In this document: in pieces, positions 54,326-63,894 of the stretch
Layout of the letters: each line of letters starts with the position of its first letter
Position numbering within the stretch: the first letter of the stretch is position 1
Program-made: the position numbers and the translations under genes
The notes under the pieces: generated by a model
Databases searched by the model: none
Told to the model about the DNA's origin: nothing
What the model saw: only the letters and a program-made list of their open reading frames with translations
From: Chitinophagaceae bacterium
GTDB taxonomy: Bacteria; Bacteroidota; Bacteroidia; Chitinophagales; Chitinophagaceae
Length of the DNA stretch: 64,000 bases
NCBI GenBank assembly: GCA_023957575.1
Contig: JAMLGU010000004.1
Coordinates: 62,001 to 126,000, forward strand
Reading direction: 5' to 3'

Positions 54326-57300
54326 TCAGCTTTTTTCCCTTTTGCTATTTTGTTTCATCCTAAAATTTCCCTGAAAAGATGTACGGTACTTTTTGATATA
54401 CTCTGAAGGAGTACAATGGAATAATTTACTGAATTGAGCCCTAAAGTGCTTTAAATCCTTAAATCCGGTGTCGAAAGCTACCTGATTTACATTACTATTG
54501 GTATTTATAAGAAGAAGAGCTGCCTTTCTAAGGCGAATCATTCTTACAAAACTATTAATTGAGTGTCCGGAGAGTTGCTTTATTTTTTTATATAGAGAAG
54601 AATGGCTCATTCCCATTTCCTTTGCCAAGGAAATTACTGCAAATTGATCGTCAAATAAGTGTTCTTCTACCACTTTTACACAAAGATCCAGAAATGCCCT
54701 TTCTTCTTCAGAAATTTCGGGCTTTTCATTTTTAAGGGTTACATGATTTAAAAAATACTGCTGCAAATTAGTTTTAGATGCCACAAAATTAGCCACTTTT
54801 GCTTTGAGCAAAGCCTTATCAAAAGGTTTAATAATATAATCATCGGCACCGGTTTCAATACATCGCAACCTTGTTTCGGGGCTTTCATTACCCGTAATCA
54901 TGATAACAGGGATGTGTTTTAATTTTGGATCTGCCTTCAATTTAATACAAAGCTCATCTCCGTTTAGCCCGCCAATTAAATTCAAATCAGTAATAATAAC
55001 ATCAGGAACCATTTTTGAGGCCAGTTCAAATGCCTCATTCCCGTTCAAGACAATAGTTACATCATAACTATTTGAGAATATGCTTTTTATATAAAGACAT
55101 AATTCTTCGTCATCATCTATAACAAGCAGACTTTTTTTTGTCGAAATAATCTCATCTTGCAGATCCTCAGAAAAATTTGTTTTAGCGCCAATATTTGCCA
55201 TCATAACCTCTTTTGCCAGTTGATCCCTTTTCTCTTTCTCCACACGCAAAACACTCTCCGGAAAATGATGTTTTCCTTTCAATAGATTGATTATAAATGT
55301 AGTGCCTTTACCCGTTTCTGTCTTATAACTTATCTTTCCTTTATGTATGTCAATAAAATTTTTTACAATATTGAGACCAATACCAAAACCCGGCTTTGAT
55401 TTAGACTCAAGGGTCTTTACCTGATAATAAGGATTAAATATTTTGTCACCCACTTTATCTGAAAAACCGTTGCCATTATCCGTAATAGAAATTTCTACTT
55501 CTTGAATACTGTTTTTTATTTCTAACTTCACAAATCCTTCCTGTGGGGCATATTTTATGGCATTAGACAAAAGGTTAAATACAGCAATTTCAATTTTTTC
55601 CGCATCTACGTACAATATTGTGTCCTCTTCATCACAAGTTAAGGAGTATTCCAGCTTTTTTGATTTTGATTGATATTGAAAGCTGTCAAAAACCTCCCTG
55701 CATAAATCATATATTTTATAAGGTGCAATATTAATATCAGACTGATTGGCGTTTACTTTCCTAAATAATAGCAATTGATCTACCAGCCCAAGCATCCTTC
55801 GAGAGTTATTATAAGCTATCTGTACTTCCATCGGCTTTTCTTCATCCTCCTTTTGCATTAATTCATTAATTGGGTTGATGATAAGGGTAAGCAAGGTTCG
55901 AAACTCATGTGAAATATTTGTAAAAAATGTAGCTTTTCGCTCACTTAATTCCTTTTCATTTTCTACTGTTTGTTTTGCCAATTTTATTTCATATTCAAGT
56001 TTTTGTTTATTTGTCAAATATCTCAAATAAAAATAGATGACGCTAAAAGTTGCTAATAAATAGAAAAGATAGGCCCAAACTGAGCGATACCAAGGCGGTA
56101 AAATAGTTATTTTCAATAATGTTTCCTTTGGATTCCAGTCTCCTTCTGCATTTGTGGATTTTATCCTAAGGGTATAATCGCCTTCCCTTATGTTATTATA
56201 GGTTACTGATCTGTTTTTTGAAAAGTTCCAACTTTTATCCCACCCTTCAAGCAGGTAAGCATACCTTATCTTGTCGGGAGTGGAGTAGTCTAAAGCCGCA
56301 AAGTCAAAGGACAGGAAGGCCTGATCGTGAGGAATAGTAATGTTTTGTATCTGACCACCACTTGTTTTAATTTTGGTGTGTTTGTTTTCAGATAGAGAAA
56401 TATTATTAATTCTGATACTTGTAATAATCAAAGGGGGCATCCTGTTTCTGTACTTCAAATCTGCCGGATTGAAAATATTCAGCCCCGCAATACTGCCAAA
56501 CGCTAATTCTCCGTTTTGAAGTTTCAGTGCAGCACGGTAGGTAAACTGGTTACTTAGCAACCCGTCACTTTCATAATAAGTAAGAAATTTTTTCTTTTGG
56601 GGATTAAATCTGGATAGTCCGTTAAAAGTACTCATCCATAAATCACCCTGATTATCCTCAAGGATATTTAAGACCGAATTGTTACTGAGTCCTTCCGATT
56701 CCGTGTATCTTGCCAGCACTTTCAGATCTTTTTTATCAATTAATAAAAGACCTCCACCCTCCGTACCTATCCATAGGTTTAAGTTTCTGTCTTCAAAAAT
56801 AGTACGCACCGTCTTAGCGATATCTATACTTTGATGTTTTTTATTATCTCTGTCAATTTTAATTAACTTGTTATTGCCTCCCCAAAACATTCCTTCACTG
56901 TCTTCATAAAGAGAGAACATATCTCCAATAGACTGATCAAAAACCTCAAAACTATTAGTAGCACTATTAAGTTTATATAATCTGCCATCCTGAAAAGTAG
57001 TAGCCCAAATATCACCTCGCCTGTCCTGATAAATTCGTAATATAATTGTATTTTCCTTTGCTGTTACCGGATTAAAACATGAATAGCGATGGTAGGAACG
57101 GGTTTTTTTATTAAATTGATAAATGCCACCGCCAAATGTTGCTACCCACAGATTCCCCATTTTATCCCTGCAAATATTAGTAATAGTGTTATTAACAAAA
57201 TGGTTATAATTTGTAAAATTATTGTTTTTTCTGTCCCATAAACTTATCCCAAAACCATCAGTACCAAACCAAAGAAAGTCTCCGTCTTCCGCTATGGCAG

Positions 57301-58384
57301 TTACAGTATTACCGGCAAGGGTATTGTTATCATGAGGCTGATGTGTTACAGATATAAATCGGTTTAATATATCGTCCATCACATTGACACCGCCATTCAA
57401 AGTACCAATCCACTTTCTGCCCTCTGAATCAATAAATACGGTAGTCGCATTTCGATTGGAGAGTGAGCCTGACTGTTCTCCGGAAGTGAAATACCTTAAA
57501 GATTCGGTATCAGTATTAAGTACATTGACCCCACCACCCTGAAGGGCAATCCATAAATTATTATCATTGTCAAAAGTCAATCCAGAAACGTAGTTAGCAG
57601 AAAGTTGACCTGGTGATTGAAACCACCGTTTGATAACCCTTTTTTCCTTTAATGAATATTTATATAACCCATTAGTTGAACCAAGCCATAGATTTCCATT
57701 TTTATCAGTTACCATTTTATTTACGGTTCCCACTCCATCCAAATCCTGTACCAAACTGATGACATCGGCCTTTTCATCAAACTTTGCAATTCCTCTATTC
57801 TCAATATAAACCCATACTTGTTGCGCATCGATGGTTACTGCTTGTAAAGAATAGGATATTTCCATCTCTTTACCGTTAAAAAAAGGCACCTGTTTGAATA
57901 TTGTTTCGCCGGAATAAGCTTTCAAAAGCCCTGCTTCATAAGTGCTTAACAAAATAAGCCCGTCAGATCTCACATCGATACTCAAAACATTTGAGGAAAA
58001 TGTTTGAACTTTCTTTTGATGATAGCGCGAATAAAATAATTTTTTTAATCCATAGGCATCATTATACGATACGACTCCCTGACCGGTGCCGATTAAAATA
58101 TTTCCTTGCTTGTCTTCATTTATAGCGTTAATATAATTATGTGGTAAGGATGTAGAATCGTGTATTTTATTTCTTAAGGAAATAAATCTATAAGCGTCAT
58201 AACGATTAAGGCCATCATCAGAACCAAACCACATATACCCTTTACTATCCTGAAAAATGGCACGAACCGTATTATTGGAAAGTCCGTTTGAAATATTAAT
58301 ATGCCTAAACTTGTAATCCTGTTGCCCTGAAAGAGATATTTGTGTTGCTAAAAAAATATATATAAATACAAACCTAATAGGCAT
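54326..58384 (-). CDS. Hybrid two-component system sensor/regulator (Reg_prop-Y_Y_Y-HK-REC-AraC)
   Basis: The 1352-residue protein carries a signal sequence, a periplasmic two-propeller sensor of Reg_prop repeats (about 25-680; MWFGSDDGLNRYD, LWIGTEGGGLLLID), a Y_Y_Y domain (about 690-755), one transmembrane helix (770-788), a HisKA domain with His826 (ISHEFRTLLT), an ATPase domain (NLLSNAIKYAP, DNGNGF, GFGIGLNIV), a receiver with Asp1133 (IITDLNL) and a C-terminal AraC helix-turn-helix (about 1235-1335). It senses an oligosaccharide in the periplasm and activates the locus. The proline normally 5 residues after the histidine is leucine here, otherwise motifs are intact. A 10-base palindromic stem lies just upstream. 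Confidence 0.95.
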   Translation of the reverse strand: MPIRFVFIYIFLATQISLSGQQDYKFRHINISNGLSNNTVRAIFQDSKGYMWFGSDDGLNRYDAYRFISLRNKIHDSTSLPHNYINAINEDKQGNILIGTGQGVVSYNDAYGLKKLFYSRYHQKKVQTFSSNVLSIDVRSDGLILLSTYEAGLLKAYSGETIFKQVPFFNGKEMEISYSLQAVTIDAQQVWVYIENRGIAKFDEKADVISLVQDLDGVGTVNKMVTDKNGNLWLGSTNGLYKYSLKEKRVIKRWFQSPGQLSANYVSGLTFDNDNNLWIALQGGGVNVLNTDTESLRYFTSGEQSGSLSNRNATTVFIDSEGRKWIGTLNGGVNVMDDILNRFISVTHQPHDNNTLAGNTVTAIAEDGDFLWFGTDGFGISLWDRKNNNFTNYNHFVNNTITNICRDKMGNLWVATFGGGIYQFNKKTRSYHRYSCFNPVTAKENTIILRIYQDRRGDIWATTFQDGRLYKLNSATNSFEVFDQSIGDMFSLYEDSEGMFWGGNNKLIKIDRDNKKHQSIDIAKTVRTIFEDRNLNLWIGTEGGGLLLIDKKDLKVLARYTESEGLSNNSVLNILEDNQGDLWMSTFNGLSRFNPQKKKFLTYYESDGLLSNQFTYRAALKLQNGELAFGSIAGLNIFNPADLKYRNRMPPLIITSIRINNISLSENKHTKIKTSGGQIQNITIPHDQAFLSFDFAALDYSTPDKIRYAYLLEGWDKSWNFSKNRSVTYNNIREGDYTLRIKSTNAEGDWNPKETLLKITILPPWYRSVWAYLFYLLATFSVIYFYLRYLTNKQKLEYEIKLAKQTVENEKELSERKATFFTNISHEFRTLLTLIINPINELMQKEDEEKPMEVQIAYNNSRRMLGLVDQLLLFRKVNANQSDINIAPYKIYDLCREVFDSFQYQSKSKKLEYSLTCDEEDTILYVDAEKIEIAVFNLLSNAIKYAPQEGFVKLEIKNSIQEVEISITDNGNGFSDKVGDKIFNPYYQVKTLESKSKPGFGIGLNIVKNFIDIHKGKISYKTETGKGTTFIINLLKGKHHFPESVLRVEKEKRDQLAKEVMMANIGAKTNFSEDLQDEIISTKKSLLVIDDDEELCLYIKSIFSNSYDVTIVLNGNEAFELASKMVPDVIITDLNLIGGLNGDELCIKLKADPKLKHIPVIMITGNESPETRLRCIETGADDYIIKPFDKALLKAKVANFVASKTNLQQYFLNHVTLKNEKPEISEEERAFLDLCVKVVEEHLFDDQFAVISLAKEMGMSHSSLYKKIKQLSGHSINSFVRMIRLRKAALLLINTNSNVNQVAFDTGFKDLKHFRAQFSKLFHCTPSEYIKKYRTSFQGNFRMKQNSKREKS

Positions 58385-58420
58385 GATACATAATAAGTTT
58401 AGTGTCTCTTAATATTATTA

Positions 58421-58444
58421 CTTTTACAAAAGGCTTTGTAAAAG
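58421..58444. promoter_or_regulatory. Perfect hairpin upstream of the hybrid regulator gene
   Basis: CTTTTACAAA (58421-58430) and TTTGTAAAAG (58435-58444) are exact complements around a four-base AGGC loop. It lies 37 bases upstream of the regulator start. No T-run follows on either strand as in an intrinsic terminator, so an operator or RNA hairpin in the leader is more likely. Confidence 0.5.
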
Positions 58445-58548
58445 CAAACAACTTTACACCCTTCAGAAAAAGAAACAATAGAAAAAAATACCCGATTTTT
58501 GACTTATACCGCTTCTCATAAACTCCCGAGTTCACCTTTCACAAAAGC

Positions 58549-58863
58549 CTAAGGCATATAAAACACCTCTTGTAATGGAATGGAAACGGGAGAATTGTCT
58601 TCATTAGTTTCCATTATGTCAGCCATAAAATGCCACCATTTTTTCATAATCTCATTAGCTGCTAATTCAGCCATTTTATTATGCTCTTCAACTTTCATAA
58701 TCGCAAACAACTCATTCGCTTCCTCATCAAGAAAAATAGAATATTCACTAATGCCGGTTTCCTTAAGTAAAGAATGAAGTTCAGGCCAAATTTCATCATG
58801 TCGCCGTTGATATTCTTCTTTCATGCCAACAAATAATTTCATTTTTGAAGCTATTCTTAACAT
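58549..58863 (-). CDS. rhaM: L-rhamnose mutarotase
   Basis: The 104-residue protein aligns over its full length with RhaM from memory: IASKMKLF at the start, YQRRHDEIWPELHSLLKETG, YSIFLDEEANELFAIMKVEE, KKWWHFMADIMETNEDNSPV and a final LQEVFYMP. The catalytic His22, Tyr41 and the Trp76-Trp77 pair are present, and the start at MLRIASKM fits that alignment. It interconverts the alpha and beta anomers of L-rhamnose so that downstream isomerase can use the sugar. Its presence in this locus supports rhamnose release by the PL42-like enzyme. Confidence 0.95.
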   Translation of the reverse strand: MLRIASKMKLFVGMKEEYQRRHDEIWPELHSLLKETGISEYSIFLDEEANELFAIMKVEEHNKMAELAANEIMKKWWHFMADIMETNEDNSPVSIPLQEVFYMP

Positions 58864-58922
58864 AAGTCATTTTTAAAATTTTAATTAATTTTTCAACTTT
58901 CACCCTCTTCTTTTAGTACTAC

Positions 58923-61400
58923 TCACCATACAACTTCAAGTGATTTTAAGGAAGGCGACTTGAAAGTAACTTTAATTTTATTTTTATTCTCTACCTTTTT
59001 TATATATGCCATTAATTTTCCATGATATACTTTTTGTTTATTATCTGTATAATCTCCCATATCAGTATTATTACCTCCTTCCAGTCCTAATAGTTCACCA
59101 TTGCCATCAATTTGGCAAGTAATCTCATTATCGGACAAAATAACAGGTACCCCGTTTTTATCTATTAACTGAATTGCTATTTGAGAAATATCAGGATTTT
59201 TATAAACTGAACGGTCAAGACTCAATAACTTAATAGCTACCGGCTCAAGGGAAGTTTTTATTTCGTAAGTTGATACAATTGCTCCTTTCGTGTTCATTCC
59301 TTCTACTTTAAGTGTTCCTGATCGAAACGGGATATCCCAAAAAATAATTCCTGTCTTTTCATCGTACTTTTTCAAATCTCCTACCTGTTTACCATTCAAC
59401 AGTAAGCGAGCTTTGGCTGCATTAGTATAGCAAACCACTCTAATTAGTTGGTCATTTTTATAATTCCAAACCGGCCAGGCATCCATTGAAGGTGTTTTTT
59501 CTTTCACTCCCTCAGTTTGCGACAACACATCCTGAGTAGGGTTGATATTATTATTACCAATCCCAGGTACAGGATAAGTCCCCAAATATGCCATTGGTTT
59601 TTCATCCCAAAGTGATTGTCTGAAATAACCTCTCGGCTTAATAAACCCTGCAAAATCCAACAATCCAGAATAAAAACCTCTGGAAGGCCACTTGCCGGAT
59701 TCGCCTAAATAGTCGATTCCTGTCCACAAAAATTGGCCGAAGATATGCTCGTTTTGGGTTACAGCTTTCCAAGCATCGAAGTCGTGACGATTTTCACTAC
59801 CATAAATAACTCGATTGGGATATTTCTTATGATCGCTATCGTAACGACCTTCAGTATAATTATATCCGGCAATATCCAATGCCCCGGGATATTCTGTTTC
59901 GTTGGACATAGCTACGCCTGCCAATCCTGCAGTCACCGGGCGAGAGCGATCATTTTCTCTTACTACCGCTGCTAACCTTTTAGCAATCACCCCCAAGAGC
60001 ATAGCATCAGGTGCTTCTTTTTTATATCCTCCTAAAATCTTTTGCGTAAAACCACTTTCGGAGGATCCGTTCAATATAGGATGCGAATAGGGATCATTAG
60101 GATAATCTACTTCATTCCCGATACTCCAGGCAAAAATGGAAATATGATTTCTATCCCGACGAACTAAATCACCTAAATCTTTTTCACCCCATTCTTCAAA
60201 AAAATCGTTGGTACCCTGAAAGCCTGGTGTCCCCTGATTCCATCCGGTAATCCATTTACGCTTTGAAAATTCCCACTCATCAAAAGCTTCGTCCATTACC
60301 AAAAACCCTAACTCATCACAAAGCTCATACAATGAAGACGCCTGTGGATTGTGACTGGTTCTAATGGCATTCACTCCTATGGTTTTTAAGTTGATAAGTC
60401 TTCTGCGCCATACGTCTTTATACATTGCAGCACCCAACACTCCGGCATCATGGTGCAAACAAACCCCTTTCATTTTCATCCACTGATCGTTTAAAGCAAA
60501 CCCTTTATTGGGGTCAAACGTCAATTTTCGAAAGCCTGTAATTGTGGTATTTGCATCTATTTGTTTACCATCTTTCAATACTTTTGTACGAAGTGTATAT
60601 AAGGTAGGATTATTTAGTTTCCACAATTCAGGATTGGACACGTTCATTTCAATATTGATACTGCCTGAACTGGCCGCATCTAATAATAGTTCATTACTGG
60701 CTTTAGCCACAACTTTATTCTGCTTACTAAGTAATTCGTTTACAATTGTAAGCTTTTGCTGTTGTTGGGTACTATTTTCAAGATTTACTTCCACATTTAG
60801 GACGCCATCATTTCCCTTGAAGGTAGGATAGGCAGATACTCCCCATTGTGCAATATGTACCGGATCTGCTGTAACCAGCCACACATCACGATAGATTCCA
60901 GAACCAGTGTACCAGCGGGAATCTGCAGCTCGGTGATGATCCACTTTTACCAAAATCTCATTTGATTTTCCAAACTGAACGTATGGAGTAATATCATACA
61001 TAAAGGAGATATACCCGTTTGGTCTTTTCCCCACTGATTTCCCGTTTATGAATACTTCACTCCGGTTATACACACCTTCAAAATATAGATATACTTTATT
61101 ATTCGTTTGTGGTACAACAACCGTTTTTTTGTACCATCCGATACCACCCGGTAAGTATCCCATGCAGCTAGCATTTTTTGGAGAGAGTTGTTTCTTTATA
61201 CTCCAGTCGTGTGGTAAAGTTACCTGCTGCCATTGTGCATTTGCAGTAGGTTGGGTAGCAACTGTACCTTTTAGATCCAAGGTAAAGTTCCAATCCTCAT
61301 TCAAAAGCGTTGCTTTGCCAAAACCTGGCTGGGCATATACTACAATGTTGCAGCCTAAAACTATCAGTAATAAAAAAAATAATCTTGCAAAAAAATTCAT
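58923..61400 (-). CDS. GH2 beta-galactosidase with DUF4982-type C-terminal domains
   Basis: The 825-residue secreted enzyme has a signal peptide ending at VVYAQ. The N-terminal sandwich carries LPHDWSIKKQLSPKNA and GGIGWYKKTVVVP; the TIM barrel has Glu430 in SIGNEVDYP as acid/base and Glu536 in YGSENRHD as the probable nucleophile. The C-terminal part (about 635-825) resembles the DUF4982 and GH2_C5 domains of extracellular beta-galactosidases. It lies between the double GH43 and RhaM genes. Beta-galactosidase action on galactan side chains is likely; a beta-glucuronidase or other specificity is possible. Confidence 0.88.
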   Translation of the reverse strand: MNFFARLFFLLLIVLGCNIVVYAQPGFGKATLLNEDWNFTLDLKGTVATQPTANAQWQQVTLPHDWSIKKQLSPKNASCMGYLPGGIGWYKKTVVVPQTNNKVYLYFEGVYNRSEVFINGKSVGKRPNGYISFMYDITPYVQFGKSNEILVKVDHHRAADSRWYTGSGIYRDVWLVTADPVHIAQWGVSAYPTFKGNDGVLNVEVNLENSTQQQQKLTIVNELLSKQNKVVAKASNELLLDAASSGSINIEMNVSNPELWKLNNPTLYTLRTKVLKDGKQIDANTTITGFRKLTFDPNKGFALNDQWMKMKGVCLHHDAGVLGAAMYKDVWRRRLINLKTIGVNAIRTSHNPQASSLYELCDELGFLVMDEAFDEWEFSKRKWITGWNQGTPGFQGTNDFFEEWGEKDLGDLVRRDRNHISIFAWSIGNEVDYPNDPYSHPILNGSSESGFTQKILGGYKKEAPDAMLLGVIAKRLAAVVRENDRSRPVTAGLAGVAMSNETEYPGALDIAGYNYTEGRYDSDHKKYPNRVIYGSENRHDFDAWKAVTQNEHIFGQFLWTGIDYLGESGKWPSRGFYSGLLDFAGFIKPRGYFRQSLWDEKPMAYLGTYPVPGIGNNNINPTQDVLSQTEGVKEKTPSMDAWPVWNYKNDQLIRVVCYTNAAKARLLLNGKQVGDLKKYDEKTGIIFWDIPFRSGTLKVEGMNTKGAIVSTYEIKTSLEPVAIKLLSLDRSVYKNPDISQIAIQLIDKNGVPVILSDNEITCQIDGNGELLGLEGGNNTDMGDYTDNKQKVYHGKLMAYIKKVENKNKIKVTFKSPSLKSLEVVW

Positions 61401-61433
61401 ATTATTATTCTTTAAATAAAAAATTAAACGCTC

Positions 61434-63593
61434 TCATAACTTAACCGGTGCGATTCCCCGATGTGTAGGTACTATTTGTTTAATAGTTCCATCTGTATTA
61501 AACTCCATCTTATCTATGCAAGTCTCTCTGTGGAAGCCTGCATTATTTCCCATATTAATTCCATTGGGATATGTAAAGCGATGATAAACAATGTACCATT
61601 CATCCCTGCTAGGGATTTTTATGGTTGAATGATGTCCGGTACCATAAATACCTAATGTATCATTTCTTTGAAGTACAATATTGTTTTCAGGAATTACCAC
61701 CTTTCCAAGCGGTGATCGGGTCATCCCATACCTTACTCTATAATCAGGACTACGAGTATCATTTTCGCTCCAGATTATATAATAAACTCCATTTCTGTAT
61801 AGTACATGAGCTCCCTCCCGAAAGGTTCTGTCCGGTGTCATGATAGTAAGCGTTTCGGGTTTTGTAGAAATCATATCATCATTCAACTCTATTCCTGCCA
61901 AATAACCATTCCCCCAGTATAAATAGGTTTTTCCCGACACCGGATCTTGAAATACATCAGGGTCAATTTCCTGCCCGCCTTTAATGCCATTCGGTTTAGT
62001 AGCTATTATTGGCGCACCTGAATCTGTAAATGGCCCTGTAGGGGTATCAGCCACAGCTACACCAATTTTTTGAGCCGCTGTATAATAGTAAAAGTATTTA
62101 TACTGTCCATTTACTTTTTTTTCAATAATTGTTGGCGCCCAGGCATTCTTTTTTGCCCATTTCACATCTTTTGGTAAGTCCAGTATCACTCCTTCATCTT
62201 TCCACTGCACCAAATCGGAAGAAGAAAATACCTTAAAATAATTTCCCGCCCAATCTACAAAACCATCGCTGGTAGGATATAAATAAAATTGCCCTGTTTT
62301 GTTAGAATACAGAATATATGGGTCAGCATAATAGCCATTCAATACCGGGTTATTATTTTCAAGTGCTTGTACTGTAAAGGTCTCAGCAGGTTTGCCGGGA
62401 ATCGTTACTTTGTATTTTACCTCACCTTTTGAAAAATCACTATTAGAGGTAGTTATAGTTACACCGGGAAATTTAGCAAATTGAGGATCAAAATTTTTCA
62501 ATGAACTTCCTGCCAAAAGCGGTAGATACAATTTCTTATTTGCAGTGTCAAATACAATATTATTCCTTTTAACTTGTCTAGATTGATAAGAAAGGATTAC
62601 ATCTTGAGGGTTTAACCATTTTTTTATTAATCGCTCTGCCTCTTTGGTAGTAATAGGCATCACGGTTCCATGTCTTGGATGAAAATTCATAATAATGTCA
62701 CTATCAATGATTTTAAAATTTTCAAAATCAGTTGTTTTAGTAAACTGGTATTTCCCTTTTGTATAAACATCATACATCAAAATATATCCGCTGCCATCAT
62801 TTAGTTTAAATACGCCAGAACCTTCCACTTGATCTCTGGTTTGCTGCACATACTTATCAATAAGACGATAGCCCTCGGTAAGTTTATCTGAAACAGCTAC
62901 TTTAATACCAGCTCCAGAGCCTTCTGTTTTAAAAAATAAATGATATTTCCCGTCTTTATATATGATATCACCATCAATACTTGCCCCTTTATCAGGTTTA
63001 AAGAATAATTGTTTTGGTACCGTTTCAAGCGCTGTAAATTCTTTGTTGGCGTAGGAGTAATAAATTTTATCCGGTTCGGTACCTTCACGCATCGAGAAGT
63101 AAACCATATATTTTTTCTCTATTGGGTCATAAATGGTTTGTGGCGCCCAAACACGATTTATTTTTTCAAATTCTTTAAAAGCAGTTGGTATATGGACAGT
63201 GCTTGATGTCCAATTTACCAAATCTTTCGATTTCAACAATACCATCCCTCTGTTGGAATCCCATCCATTGGCTGCTACCATATCTGTAACAACCATATAA
63301 AAAGTTTCCCCATCATCGCCACGAAGAATATGCGGATCTCTTACCCCCCCGGTCAAACTGATTTTTTCCGAACTAATTATCGGCTGATTATTATTTAAAG
63401 CCGTAAAGTGAAGTCCATCCATACTAATTGCAAAATGAATGGATTCATCTGCCTTGCGATTACTCGTGAAATATGAAAAAAGGTAGGCAGTATATTTCTT
63501 TTCCTTGCTATAAGTAGATTTGGATGAGGTTTTACATGCGCCGAAAAAACTGATTACAATAAAAAAAAGAATAGAAAATTTTAAAAATTTCAT
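61434..63593 (-). CDS. Lipoprotein with two tandem GH43 catalytic domains
   Basis: The 719-residue product has a lipobox FFGAC with cysteine at residue 20. Two complete GH43 propellers follow. In the first (about 30-320) Asp86 (VRDPHIL), Asp207/209 (SIDGDI) and Glu257 (QVEGSG) form the triad. In the second (about 415-715) Asp424 (YADPYIL), Asp544/546 (EIDPDVF) and Glu593 (FREGAHV) do. A spacer with an anti-parallel strand segment (about 330-410) separates them. Both sites look active, so one polypeptide may cleave two linkages such as alpha-L-arabinofuranose and beta-galactose. It is the first gene of the unit running to the hybrid regulator. Confidence 0.88.
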   Translation of the reverse strand: MKFLKFSILFFIVISFFGACKTSSKSTYSKEKKYTAYLFSYFTSNRKADESIHFAISMDGLHFTALNNNQPIISSEKISLTGGVRDPHILRGDDGETFYMVVTDMVAANGWDSNRGMVLLKSKDLVNWTSSTVHIPTAFKEFEKINRVWAPQTIYDPIEKKYMVYFSMREGTEPDKIYYSYANKEFTALETVPKQLFFKPDKGASIDGDIIYKDGKYHLFFKTEGSGAGIKVAVSDKLTEGYRLIDKYVQQTRDQVEGSGVFKLNDGSGYILMYDVYTKGKYQFTKTTDFENFKIIDSDIIMNFHPRHGTVMPITTKEAERLIKKWLNPQDVILSYQSRQVKRNNIVFDTANKKLYLPLLAGSSLKNFDPQFAKFPGVTITTSNSDFSKGEVKYKVTIPGKPAETFTVQALENNNPVLNGYYADPYILYSNKTGQFYLYPTSDGFVDWAGNYFKVFSSSDLVQWKDEGVILDLPKDVKWAKKNAWAPTIIEKKVNGQYKYFYYYTAAQKIGVAVADTPTGPFTDSGAPIIATKPNGIKGGQEIDPDVFQDPVSGKTYLYWGNGYLAGIELNDDMISTKPETLTIMTPDRTFREGAHVLYRNGVYYIIWSENDTRSPDYRVRYGMTRSPLGKVVIPENNIVLQRNDTLGIYGTGHHSTIKIPSRDEWYIVYHRFTYPNGINMGNNAGFHRETCIDKMEFNTDGTIKQIVPTHRGIAPVKL

Positions 63594-63635
63594 AATGTAT
63601 TTTATAATATTTTGTATCGGTCAGTTTAGGAAGCG

Positions 63636-63719
63636 CTTTTACCAAACGAAACAAGTTTGCAACCTACTTTTACCAATATTTTTTATTAAAAAACGCTGTT
63701 TGAGTAATTTACTTTTACC
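63636..63719. promoter_or_regulatory. Three short direct repeats upstream of the double GH43 gene
   Basis: CTTTTACCAA occurs at 63636-63645 and 63667-63676, 31 bases apart, and a shorter CTTTTACC at 63712-63719. On the minus strand they read TTGGTAAAAG and lie 43-126 bases upstream of the GH43 start. They may be regulator-binding sites; the third one lies in the loop of the adjacent hairpin. Confidence 0.4.
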
Positions 63720-63746
63720 TTCCTATTTATGTACTCAAACAGCGTT
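63692..63746. repeat. Long perfect hairpin near the transposase end
   Basis: AACGCTGTTTGAGTA (63692-63706) and TACTCAAACAGCGTT (63732-63746) form a perfect 15-base stem with a 25-base loop. It lies between the GH43 gene and the transposase fragment. It could be a transcription terminator for the transposase gene or part of the IS200/IS605 end, whose subterminal hairpins are recognised by the transposase. Confidence 0.6.
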
Positions 63747-63894
63747 GATATCTTTACATCATATTTTTTGTTATTTAATTTTTTATGACTAAACAACTAT
63801 GGATTGCAAATCCATAGGTTGAGTACATTGACTGAAAGTCATTTGAACTTGCTATAAACAGCATTGAAAACTGTAAACTGAAAGTTCATTAAAA
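63747..63894. other. Short gap without a gene next to the transposase fragment
   Basis: No coding sequence, tRNA or further clear repeat is visible. The stretch contains ATGGATTGCAAATCCAT, a small palindrome (63799-63815), which could belong to an insertion-sequence end or a regulatory site. Confidence 0.4.

Noticed and set aside
63520..63792. Plus-strand 90-codon frame across the hairpin region
   Set aside because: It overlaps the GH43 signal region antisense and runs through the hairpin and direct repeats; composition looks non-coding.
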